Of a DNA stretch of 47,960 nt, positions 42,864 to 47,960 are shown in pieces. A program made the position numbers and the translations under genes. The notes beneath the pieces are model-generated. The model saw only the letters and a list, made by a program, of their open reading frames with translations. It did no database searches and was not told where the DNA came from. Where the stretch lies: assembly GCA_965225895.1 (NCBI GenBank), contig CBDDBR010000002.1, forward strand, positions 1 through 47,960, given 5' to 3'. The stretch is from Endobugula sp965225895. GTDB taxonomy: Bacteria; Pseudomonadota; Gammaproteobacteria; Pseudomonadales; Cellvibrionaceae. Every line of letters begins with the position of its first letter. Positions within the stretch are counted from its first letter, which is position 1.

Positions 42864-43934
42864 TTAGGCAGCTAGGGCAGGATTGCTGGCTTCTACTCCC
42901 ATCCATTTACCCCACTCAGCGTAATAATGGCGCATACCTACTTCATCATGTATGGTTCCATTTTCATGTCTGCCGTGTAAAATGTTACGTGGCTCTGTGC
43001 CTGTACGCATAGTTGTACCCTGACCAGCTACACCAATAAGGTCTTCGTGTAGGTTTCTACCGAATGGTCCCCATATAGAGTTGTGGTGCTTAATGCGGGT
43101 CTGTCGTTCTTCTGCTGTATCTTTCTTCAGGCCATACCCACGAAACTCAATCAGTACTTTGTTTGGCCCTAGTGGTGTTACGCTATCGCTACGGTAGGCA
43201 CTGCCACGTAAGTTAAAGTTATAGCCGGGGAATAGGTCAACCATGTACCACTGGTTGGGCGGTAGATTGGGAAACGATAACTCCCCCCTATCCTCAAACC
43301 CATCGTATTCCTCGTAGTTAACAGTAAAACTGCTAACATTAACGTGGCCGTTATCAAAAGGAATATTCTTTCTAGCAAAATACTCATCGTTAAACCCTGA
43401 CACACGATTAAAGTAGTGCATGAAGTCATGGTAAAACTCTGAGTTAGTATCGTGCCACAGCTTGTAGTTAGTGTTTATTACAGCTTTGTGGTAGTGAAAA
43501 ACTTCCATTTCTTCCGTATCAATCGCGTCAGCAATACAATCAAAAGCACCGCAGGTCCACTCCTCTACTGACATGGTGGGATTAGGGTCTATAGTAACCC
43601 AAACCATACCACCATGTCTTACTTCACAGTATAGCTGTGGTTCAACTGTTACGATTGGTGTAGCCACTGTACCAGACGGCGAATTAAATTCATAATTACG
43701 ATATGCTTTAACACCATCTTTGGTATTAACCGCAATTACGTTTTGTCCAGCAATCTGTGTGGTTCTATAGTTACCCTCATTATACATCTCGCTAATGTGG
43801 CATATAGGAACCCACACCTTAGAGAATATATTCTCTTGTTCTTGCTCAAACAAACTTTCGTCAGAGTAGATTAAGGAATTAATATATTCAACTTGGGGTG
43901 TTTTAGTCCAATCTTTATGATTACGAGGTGGCAT
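42864..43934 (-). CDS. MsmA-like ring-hydroxylase alpha subunit lacking the Rieske cluster
   Basis: 356 residues from ATG 43934 (a GTG lies one codon before). Related to the alpha subunit of methanesulfonate monooxygenase, which uses a Rieske 2Fe-2S centre and a mononuclear iron. The catalytic part is intact: NYKLWHDTNSEFYHDFMHYF gives H169 and H173, with D298 in HEDLIGVAGQG as the likely third ligand. But between AGQNVIAVNTKDGVKAYRN and EVRHGGMVWVTIDP there is no CxH...CxxH. About 60 residues that should hold both motifs are missing (whole families are about 410 residues). It cannot bind a normal Rieske cluster. HMO-2011 carries an msmA homologue. Regulatory or non-canonical iron enzyme possible; inference. 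Confidence 0.75.
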   Translation of the reverse strand: MPPRNHKDWTKTPQVEYINSLIYSDESLFEQEQENIFSKVWVPICHISEMYNEGNYRTTQIAGQNVIAVNTKDGVKAYRNYEFNSPSGTVATPIVTVEPQLYCEVRHGGMVWVTIDPNPTMSVEEWTCGAFDCIADAIDTEEMEVFHYHKAVINTNYKLWHDTNSEFYHDFMHYFNRVSGFNDEYFARKNIPFDNGHVNVSSFTVNYEEYDGFEDRGELSFPNLPPNQWYMVDLFPGYNFNLRGSAYRSDSVTPLGPNKVLIEFRGYGLKKDTAEERQTRIKHHNSIWGPFGRNLHEDLIGVAGQGTTMRTGTEPRNILHGRHENGTIHDEVGMRHYYAEWGKWMGVEASNPALAA

Positions 43935-44053
43935 CACTTAGTCCAATCTAATACATCTCTATGTTTTTTCCAGAACCAGTTACCAATACAGGTAAAGGGT
44001 TTACCAATATTAAGTAACACCATTGCAAAATGATAAGCAAGTTTTTTCCTCAT
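43934..44053 (-). CDS. Micro-protein coupled to the oxygenase-like gene (39 aa)
   Basis: 39 residues. ATG overlaps the previous stop (ATGA) and TGA overlaps the next ATG (TGATG), so translation is coupled both ways. Sequence type: basic start MRKKLAYHFAMVLLNIGK, then CIGNWFWKKHRDVLDWTK, i.e. a short hydrophobic helix followed by a Trp/Lys-rich tail. Could be a membrane-associated peptide or a partner of the following enzyme. Not recognised. Confidence 0.55.
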   Translation of the reverse strand: MRKKLAYHFAMVLLNIGKPFTCIGNWFWKKHRDVLDWTK

Positions 44054-44208
44054 TTCTTTTTTGTCATACCTCCACGCATCATCTTTTTAGCTACGCCACC
44101 GCGCATCATTTTTTTAGCGGCCATTTTAGGCATTCCACCACCGCGCATCTTTTTGGTTGCAACACCACCGCGCATCTTTTTAGATGCCATTTTAGTTTTG
44201 CCCTTCAT
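44050..44208 (-). CDS. KKMRGG-repeat basic micro-protein (52 aa)
   Basis: 52 residues made of repeats of K-K-M-(M)-R-G-G: ASKKMRGGVATKKMRGGG then AAKKMMRGGVAKKMMRGG. Net charge strongly positive, Met- and Gly-rich, no aromatic residues. Good ribosome site (GGAG, 8 nt). Likely binds nucleic acid or membrane; such repeats are seen in several marine phages in my memory. Its start overlaps the preceding gene by 17 bp, its stop the next start. Confidence 0.65.
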   Translation of the reverse strand: MKGKTKMASKKMRGGVATKKMRGGGMPKMAAKKMMRGGVAKKMMRGGMTKKK

Positions 44209-44725
44209 TTCTTAATCTCCGTCTTTCTATTACTAATGATTCATACACTTCCGCAGGGAAGTGTTCATAGTACCCAGACTTCTCCAGACTCAATGCTGCG
44301 TCATCTAGGGTAGATAGCCTTTGTACAAATACCATGCAGTAGTTTAGGCTAGGGTCTACTACACCATCTTCGACTAAAAAGTCCAAACCGGCTTCTTCAG
44401 CGTCATAGTCTGGGTGAAACACCATCAAGTGCATATCTTTACCTGCAATTGACATGGCTTCGTTTACGCCATCGCACCACCCATCTAGGTAGTGCATGTC
44501 TGGTAATACTTCATTAGCCCACACAACTATATCATAATCGTGGGACTCAAAATCTGCCACTTCTTTGGCTAGTCCATCTAGTCCAGTGTTTATACTAAAT
44601 ACAACTTTATCATCTAACCACGCTTGTTTTGCGTAGGGACACGGTGGTAATCCATTAAGTTTCTCATTAGGTACTTCAAGAAAATCATGTGACCACTTTC
44701 GTACATCGGCTTCTATTCTGTGCAC
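44192..44725 (-). CDS. Conserved-looking protein with CPYA motif, unknown function
   Basis: 177 residues. Starts HRIEADVRKWSHDFLEVPN, then GLPPCPYAKQAWLDDKVVF, and later GWCDGVNEAMS, HLMVFHPDYDAEEAG and YCMVFVQRLSTLDDAAL. Three cysteines in fixed-looking places (C29, and in GWCDG and NYC). The set of motifs recurs in marine phage and bacterial proteins of unknown function in my memory. An alpha/beta fold with acidic loops is likely. The gene lies in the block that leads to the oxygenase-like gene, so a functional link is possible. Confidence 0.6.
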   Translation of the reverse strand: MHRIEADVRKWSHDFLEVPNEKLNGLPPCPYAKQAWLDDKVVFSINTGLDGLAKEVADFESHDYDIVVWANEVLPDMHYLDGWCDGVNEAMSIAGKDMHLMVFHPDYDAEEAGLDFLVEDGVVDPSLNYCMVFVQRLSTLDDAALSLEKSGYYEHFPAEVYESLVIERRRLRNEGQN

Positions 44726-44743
44726 TTTTGCTGTTTTCTTACG

Positions 44744-45238
44744 TTAAGCATTTGAAAATTTTCCTTCTTCCATAGCTTTAGATAATTTAATCGCACGTGT
44801 GCCAACTTGTGTTGCCCAGCGTGAATCCAGCATTTCTACGGCTGCGGTATTGTAGTCACCGTCATGGATAGCCGCCCACATATTTTTAAATTTGCAAAGT
44901 CGGGGCACACCCATGTTGAATGCCATGTCCATTACAATTAGCTGTCTTACAGCATCTAGGTCTTCTACACAGCTATGCGCTCGGCATAGTTCTTCTTCAA
45001 CAATCTCAATATCATTGGTGGCTAGATACACTGCATCAGCCTCAGTTATGCCATATTCATATATGTGCTCAACTGATGGAATGTCTAAGTCGTCTAATTC
45101 TTCTTGTGTAATGCCACGGTCTTCTAAATTTCTGCCGATACCAATAGTATCAATCCCTAGGGTATCTTTATATACATTCAGCACAATACCTTCGTGCTTT
45201 ATTAGCTTTTCAATATAGTGTGCTCTATCGTACTTCAT
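44744..45238 (-). CDS. Endolysin, T4-lysozyme family (GH24)
   Basis: 164 residues. Muramidase that cuts the MurNAc-GlcNAc bond of peptidoglycan at lysis. Catalytic triad with T4 lysozyme spacing: E16 (IKHEGIVLNVYKD), D25 and T31 (TLGIDTIGIGR). A second conserved stretch AFNMGVPRLCKFKNMWAAI and the end WATQVGTRAIKLSKAM also match the family. No signal peptide, so it should rely on a holin. A DUF1289 gene overlaps its start and holin-like genes precede it. Confidence 0.92.
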   Translation of the reverse strand: MKYDRAHYIEKLIKHEGIVLNVYKDTLGIDTIGIGRNLEDRGITQEELDDLDIPSVEHIYEYGITEADAVYLATNDIEIVEEELCRAHSCVEDLDAVRQLIVMDMAFNMGVPRLCKFKNMWAAIHDGDYNTAAVEMLDSRWATQVGTRAIKLSKAMEEGKFSNA

Positions 45239-45365
45239 ACTTTTTACCCCAATTAATAATTTCGTCTATGGTACGCCCACAGCCGATGCATTTAATGCGT
45301 TCTTTATCTAGTACACATATTCCTTTGCAGGGACTCTTACTTTTTTCGGGGAGCGTGGTTTTCAA
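45225..45365 (-). CDS. DUF1289-like Cys-rich protein (46 aa, TTG start)
   Basis: 46 residues. Motif SPCKGICVLDKERIKCIGCGRTIDEI...W with four Cys is that of DUF1289 (the family pattern SPC-x-x-x-C-x-L-D...C-x-G-C-x-R-T-x-x-E-I). The start is likely TTG 45365, as a stop lies just before it and GGGGG is 9 nt upstream. It overlaps the holin-like gene by 29 bp and the lysozyme by 14 bp. Cys probably bind zinc or iron-sulfur. Function of the family unknown. Confidence 0.7.
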   Translation of the reverse strand: MKTTLPEKSKSPCKGICVLDKERIKCIGCGRTIDEIINWGKKYEVR

Positions 45366-45573
45366 CTACATTATCCCCCCTATGCTCGTGACCCATCCAA
45401 ATTCCAAATACACCTGTCATCACGCCCATAACTACTGATACAAAAGCGGATTGTGCAGCTGTAGGGTCAGACAAATCCATAAACCATTCTGCACACCTCC
45501 AAGACATAATTGTGCTAGCCAGCATCATAAATCTAGGAAGTATCTTCCATTTTAGAAAAGCTTCTACAGTCAC
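45337..45573 (-). CDS. Holin-like membrane protein, two TM segments
   Basis: 78 residues from GTG 45573. Two hydrophobic segments: FMMLASTIMSWRCAEWFM and AFVSVVMGVMTGVFGIWMG, with a short Asp-Pro loop (DLSDPTAAQ) and a charged end (GHEHRGDNVVENHAPRKK). Size and topology fit a class II holin, and the neighbouring lysozyme needs one. The start overlaps the previous stop by one base. Confidence 0.6.
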   Translation of the reverse strand: MTVEAFLKWKILPRFMMLASTIMSWRCAEWFMDLSDPTAAQSAFVSVVMGVMTGVFGIWMGHEHRGDNVVENHAPRKK

Positions 45574-45692
45574 TACTTACACAAGTCCTCATACTTAGTC
45601 GTATGCTGTCTGTGTTCCGCCATATCACCACCGAATTCGGTTGGTATAATTGAATTAAGTAATTTATCGAGTATCCTTCTTAGAAATTTCAT
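45573..45692 (-). CDS. Small basic amphipathic protein (39 aa)
   Basis: 39 residues from ATG 45692, one base overlapping the previous TAA. A short amphipathic helix MKFLRRILDKLLNSI, then IPTEFGGDMAEHRQHTTKYEDLCK. GGGAA ribosome site 7-8 nt upstream. Coupled between two membrane-protein genes, so a lysis regulator or small accessory is plausible. Not recognised. Confidence 0.55.
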   Translation of the reverse strand: MKFLRRILDKLLNSIIPTEFGGDMAEHRQHTTKYEDLCK

Positions 45693-46081
45693 TATTTTTT
45701 CCCAAAGAACTTTGTTGCCGAGCGGACTCCAAAGCTTGCAGCAACAATAACGCCCAAGCTGTACTGGTACCATTCAGGCATTTGCTCCAATTGTTGAAAT
45801 CCGTTTGCAACTATTTCTTCCATTCCAGGCACGAAGGCCATAACTAGGGGTATACTAAATAAAACTGTAAGCCACTCATCTTTCCACGAGTTAGATGACC
45901 CTTTAGCCATCTCTAAGTCCCAGTCGATTTCACCAGTAGCTTTTTTCTGCATAACCATGGCTTCAGCTTGCGCTTTAGCTACTTTAGTCTGTGCTTTAGC
46001 CTTAGTTTGTTCGACTTGGCCTGACATCCATGTGCCAGCAATTTCTGCTATTGGTCCGATTAGTAAGTTTAACACTTCCAC
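45692..46081 (-). CDS. Holin-like membrane protein (3-TM type)
   Basis: 129 residues. A helix MEVLNLLIGPIAEIAGTWMSG, a basic Ala/Lys-rich coiled coil (TKAKAQTKVAKAQAEAM), GEIDWDLEMAKGSSNSWKDEW, then two hydrophobic segments (WLTVLFSIPLVMAFVPGM and YQYSLGVIVAASFGVRS), ending TKFFGKK. The 'W-x-DE-W-hydrophobic...' pattern is that of three-TM phage holins as I recall them. With the lysozyme it would give timed lysis. Overlaps the next basic gene by 13 bp. Confidence 0.7.
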   Translation of the reverse strand: MEVLNLLIGPIAEIAGTWMSGQVEQTKAKAQTKVAKAQAEAMVMQKKATGEIDWDLEMAKGSSNSWKDEWLTVLFSIPLVMAFVPGMEEIVANGFQQLEQMPEWYQYSLGVIVAASFGVRSATKFFGKK

Positions 46082-46368
46082 CTCTTTCGTGCTTGACGCA
46101 AACGACTATTTGGGTCTTTTGCAGCTTTAGGGAACTTCTTCATCTGTCCAGCAGACCTAGCACAGAACGACTTACGACGCTTTGCATCCTTGCTACCCTT
46201 TTTAACTTTGCCTGTTACGGCTGTTTGTAGTTTACTGCCAGGATTAGCGCGTCTATGCGCAGCCACACCCTTAGCAGTCATACCGGCACCAGATTTAGTG
46301 GGGCGGTAGTTGGCACTCTTACCTGTAGTCGTCTTACGAATAGGTACATCCTTTTTACGTGGTGCCAT
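46069..46368 (-). CDS. Basic protein, DUF6321-like
   Basis: 99 residues, extremely basic. GMTAKGVAAHRRANPGSKLQ then TAVTGKVKKGSKDAKRRKSF, and CARSAGQMKKFPKAAKDPNS, with a C-terminal KRWKC. Pattern I associate with DUF6321. Possibly nucleic-acid-binding or virion-packaged. Function unknown. Start coupled to the previous stop. Confidence 0.65.
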   Translation of the reverse strand: MAPRKKDVPIRKTTTGKSANYRPTKSGAGMTAKGVAAHRRANPGSKLQTAVTGKVKKGSKDAKRRKSFCARSAGQMKKFPKAAKDPNSRLRQARKRWKC

Positions 46369-46601
46369 TATTTAGACTTTCTTTTCCTACCGGACGCTGT
46401 TACAGACCATTTAACCTTGGATGGCCCAGTTTTCTTTGCAGCTTCCTTCTTAGTGATGCGGCTAGCAACTTTAGCGGGTCTACAAGCTGGATAAGGGCGC
46501 TTTTTCTTTTCAGAACCGGAACGACCACACTTTTTGCCTGTTTTTACGTCCCGCCAGTCCTCCTTAAACCATTTTGTTAGTCCGCCTTTAGGTTTAGCCA
46601 T
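46368..46601 (-). CDS. Basic Cys-containing protein, DUF5872-like
   Basis: 77 residues. LTKWFKEDWRDVKTGKKCGRSG, then EKKKRPYPACRP, with a Lys-rich second half (RITKKEAAKKTGPSKVKWSV). Pattern matches DUF5872 in my memory. Two Cys in loops could bind metal. Very basic. Function unknown; likely the same class as the next entries. Confidence 0.65.
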   Translation of the reverse strand: MAKPKGGLTKWFKEDWRDVKTGKKCGRSGSEKKKRPYPACRPAKVASRITKKEAAKKTGPSKVKWSVTASGRKRKSK

Positions 46602-46741
46602 TACTTATACGTACCACCGCGCTTCTTGTACGTCTTTACCAGCCACGCGTTAGCATAAGCTGATGGATATACCTTAAATTTCTTTTTTGCTTCCGCCTTG
46701 ACACGTGAATACAAAGCTTTATTCTTTGGGGTTGCAGCCAT
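46601..46741 (-). CDS. Small basic protein (46 aa)
   Basis: 46 residues from ATG 46741, coupled by TAATG at both ends. MAATPKNKALYSRVKAEAKK, then KFKVYPSAYANAWLVKTYKK. The pattern 'A-E-A-K-x-K-F-x-V-Y-P-S-A-Y-A-N-A-W' recurs in phage and algal-virus proteins. Basic. No function known to me. Confidence 0.65.
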   Translation of the reverse strand: MAATPKNKALYSRVKAEAKKKFKVYPSAYANAWLVKTYKKRGGTYK

Positions 46742-46953
46742 TAGGTATTTACTCCAGGATTTTTAATAGGATTATGCACGCATCTCCATTTTATGTCTGA
46801 ATCAGGCGGAATAGAAGGTAGCATGCTGTGCACCATCTCATCTACACGCTCCTTGCATACAGAACGTGCTTCATATGGTCCTCTAATGTCTCTTAGCTCC
46901 ATACAACCATCTGTAAAAGCAGCAGAACAAATCAGTATAAACGCTGTAAACAT
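46741..46953 (-). CDS. Small exported protein, first gene of the late module
   Basis: 70 residues from ATG 46953, chosen because AAAGG lies 8 nt upstream; a longer in-frame start at 47022 is possible. Hydrophobic N-terminus (MFTAFILICSAAFTDGC) resembles a signal peptide, perhaps with a weak lipobox at TDGC. Then MELRDIRGPYEARSVCKERV, and RCVHNP, with three Cys. May be an outer-membrane or periplasmic lysis or exclusion factor. Not recognised. Confidence 0.55.
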   Translation of the reverse strand: MFTAFILICSAAFTDGCMELRDIRGPYEARSVCKERVDEMVHSMLPSIPPDSDIKWRCVHNPIKNPGVNT

Positions 46954-47151
46954 CACCTTAGCCTTTTTATTGGGTTTAAAAAAGAAATGGACGGAATTCA
47001 ACGCTGTAAAAACCCCGCCCATATGATGCCTTAGAGTGGCTATAGCGAACCCCGCAGGAATAAGTACAGCATCAGGTCTTTAACAGTAAATGCATCTCAG
47101 CAACCAACGTTTTTTAACATCCTCAACACTGAAAGATTTACAAGTCTACAT
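46954..47151 (-). other. Leader of the late transcript
   Basis: About 190 nt between the minus promoter and the first late gene. It contains only very short open frames. An 11-nt direct repeat AACGCTGTAAA is at 46940-46950 and 47000-47010. I see no convincing riboswitch or terminator. Confidence 0.4.
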
Positions 47152-47180
47152 ATTGTACCATAAACAGACGTACTTGTGAA
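47152..47180 (-). promoter_or_regulatory. Sigma70-type promoter for the late module
   Basis: On the minus strand: TTCACA (47180-47175), a 17-nt spacer, then TACAAT (47157-47152) with an extended TG one base before it. Five of six -35 and five of six -10 matches. It is the only strong site seen ahead of the minus-strand genes and would give a leader of about 190 nt. Confidence 0.65.
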
Positions 47181-47292
47181 GATATTATTATTGACTTTCT
47201 TAACGTTACCAGTACATGCTTTATATATTAGAATATTTTTCTATTTTTATAGGGATGTGTAGAAAAGTTATGCCTATTGCATTTTTTAGGGG
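47181..47292. other. AT-rich spacer between divergent promoters
   Basis: About 110 bp, very AT-rich (TTTATATATTAGAATATTTT), lying between the two divergent promoters. A good place for DNA melting, a replication origin or regulator binding, though no iteron or repeat array is seen. Confidence 0.35.
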
Positions 47293-47321
47293 TTGACAGG
47301 GGGGTCAAAAAAGCCTATAGT
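47293..47321 (+). promoter_or_regulatory. Strong sigma70-type early promoter
   Basis: TTGACA (47293-47298), 17-nt spacer, TATAGT (47316-47321): a full -35 match and five of six in the -10. The -35 lies within an inverted repeat TTGAC-AGGGGG-GTCAA (47293-47308), which could be an operator. Drives the plus-strand early genes. Confidence 0.75.
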
Positions 47322-47324
47322 TTG

Positions 47325-47360
47325 TCTTCCTTTTTCTTTTTTCCCCTTTTTTCTTTTTCC
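47325..47360 (+). other. 36-nt pure pyrimidine tract in the early leader
   Basis: Every base from 47325 to 47360 is C or T on the plus strand, directly after the early promoter. It would be the first part of the early transcript. Such a tract could form triplex DNA, bind a protein or set leader-RNA stability. Confidence 0.6.
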
Positions 47361-47384
47361 GGAACAACCTAAGATTAGCAAAAT

Positions 47385-47651
47385 ATGAAAAGAAATAAAA
47401 AAAATCACTTTGACTTCACTAGGATTACAAAAAGTAGACATAGAACATACAAATCTCCAATACATAGCTTTGATTATGTAGAGGTAAAAAGAAATGATAA
47501 AGAAAATTATCACAATACAGATAATAAATCCAGTAGCAAAAGAAGCTTGGAAGAAGAAAAACACAGTAATACCAAACAAAAAGAAAAAAATACCGAGAAA
47601 CTACAAATACCCCGAGGAAGAATAAGAAAATTACGAAATCCATTCAGCTAG
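47385..47651 (+). CDS. Small Lys/Arg/Asn-rich early ORF, uncertain
   Basis: 88 residues from ATG 47385. MKRNKKNHFDFTRITKSRH, then SPIHSFDYVEVKRNDKEN. The first 45 residues look like a small basic protein; the rest is charged low complexity and overlaps another short frame. The ribosome site is weak. It is the first ORF after the early promoter. It may be real only in part, or be a shadow of the frame at 47494. Confidence 0.35.
   Translation: MKRNKKNHFDFTRITKSRHRTYKSPIHSFDYVEVKRNDKENYHNTDNKSSSKRSLEEEKHSNTKQKEKNTEKLQIPRGRIRKLRNPFS
47494..47625 (+). CDS. Small NPVAK-motif early protein (43 aa)
   Basis: 43 residues from ATG 47494 with GAGG about 10 nt before it. MIKKIITIQIINPVAKEAWK then TVIPNKKKKIPRNYKYPEEE. 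The pattern 'NPVAK...VVP-x-KK-K-x-x-R' recurs in small early proteins of marine phages in my memory. Overlaps the longer ORF above in another frame; I favour this one over its 3' half. Confidence 0.5.
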   Translation: MIKKIITIQIINPVAKEAWKKKNTVIPNKKKKIPRNYKYPEEE

Positions 47652-47715
47652 TTTAAGGCGTAAAACCCTTGCTAGCTTTTATTTTGCCTAAAAACTGCCG
47701 TAGGAGGTCTACGCG

Positions 47716-47960
47716 GTGCACCCGCCGCCACTGGTATACGTTTCTAAATACCCAATTTTGTGTCGGAGCCATGTACATGTAACTGGTAGGGGGGGCCTGG
47801 CCCATGCGTACCCGTCTGCCGCAGATTTTTTCATGGCTGAACCCGTTGATTTCATTGGGTTTTTTCGGGTTGTAATTTTATTACTCTGCAGCGCAACAAT
47901 GTTTCGCCTGGACCAGGCTCTGCGTAATAATCTTAGGCTATCCGCCTATGCGCGTAATAT
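47716..47960 (+). CDS. Partial ORF running off the right edge, uncertain
   Basis: At least 81 codons from GTG 47716, preceded by a near-perfect AGGAGGT (47702-47708) 7-8 nt away. Open to the edge with no stop. MHPPPLVYVSKYPILCRSH at the start, mildly hydrophobic in the middle. Its frame would continue in phase into the primase fragment at position 2 if the molecule were circular. Composition is unusual, so real coding is uncertain. The DNA between 47652 and 47715 holds no gene that I can support. Confidence 0.35.
   Translation, partial: MHPPPLVYVSKYPILCRSHVHVTGRGGLAHAYPSAADFFMAEPVDFIGFFRVVILLLCSATMFRLDQALRNNLRLSAYARN

Noticed and set aside
44023..44313. Plus-strand His/Phe-rich ORF over the KKMRGG gene
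   Set aside because: It is the complement of the repetitive basic gene and has no independent support.
47286..47579. Minus-strand hydrophobic ORF across the early promoter
   Set aside because: Reads the A-rich early coding DNA and the pyrimidine tract backwards; Phe/Ile strings and a Lys run are artefacts of base composition.
47657..47700. Possible tRNA or terminator hairpin with AGGC and GCCT arms
   Set aside because: No tRNA arms or T-loop consensus; imperfect stem with no following T run.
47821..47880. Terminator-like AACCC...GGGTTTTTT at the right end
   Set aside because: Stem is only 5 bp with a 12-nt loop, and it would lie inside a possible ORF; too weak to call.

Overview
This window is most of the genome of a short-tailed (podovirus-type) tailed bacteriophage, and it looks marine. 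Two genes point to the HMO-2011-type phages, whose founder infects a SAR116 alphaproteobacterium: a family A DNA polymerase carrying a DnaJ-like zinc-finger insert, and a methanesulfonate monooxygenase alpha-subunit-like (MsmA-like) gene. I know that lineage from the literature; no search was run, so the assignment is inference. No integrase, repressor, tRNA, rRNA, CRISPR array or insertion sequence was seen, which fits a lytic phage.

Layout. Every gene from 1 to 10983 is on the plus strand: end of a Toprim primase, RecA-fold helicase, DNA polymerase, a probable ssDNA-binding protein, three PD-(D/E)XK-type nucleases, a cytosine-C5 methyltransferase with a second protein encoded in another frame over it, a B12-dependent ribonucleotide reductase, a MazG-like pyrophosphohydrolase and several small proteins. 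This is the replication and nucleotide-supply module. Every gene from 46953 down to 10980 is on the minus strand and forms the late module. In transcription order it holds small basic proteins, a lysis cluster (holin-like proteins, T4-type lysozyme), the oxygenase-like gene with its coupled micro-genes, terminase, portal, scaffold, major capsid, tail tubes, fibres and propeller adhesins, and finally very large probable ejection proteins.

The two modules converge at 10980-10983, where their stop codons overlap. A plus-strand terminator hairpin (11019-11056) lies inside the 3' end of the opposing structural gene. They diverge around 47.15-47.3 kb, where two good sigma70-type promoters face away from each other across an AT-rich gap with a 36-nt pure pyrimidine tract. 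Small early genes start at the right edge. The primase is cut by the left edge, so either several kb of early genes are missing or the molecule is circular.

Most notable points: the MsmA-like protein keeps the mononuclear-iron ligands but lacks the Rieske cluster ligands; two conserved motifs are encoded in two frames of the same DNA in the methyltransferase gene; neighbouring tail genes share ends and repeats, suggesting modular host-recognition evolution; and at least nine genes under 60 codons lie in the gaps, many translationally coupled.
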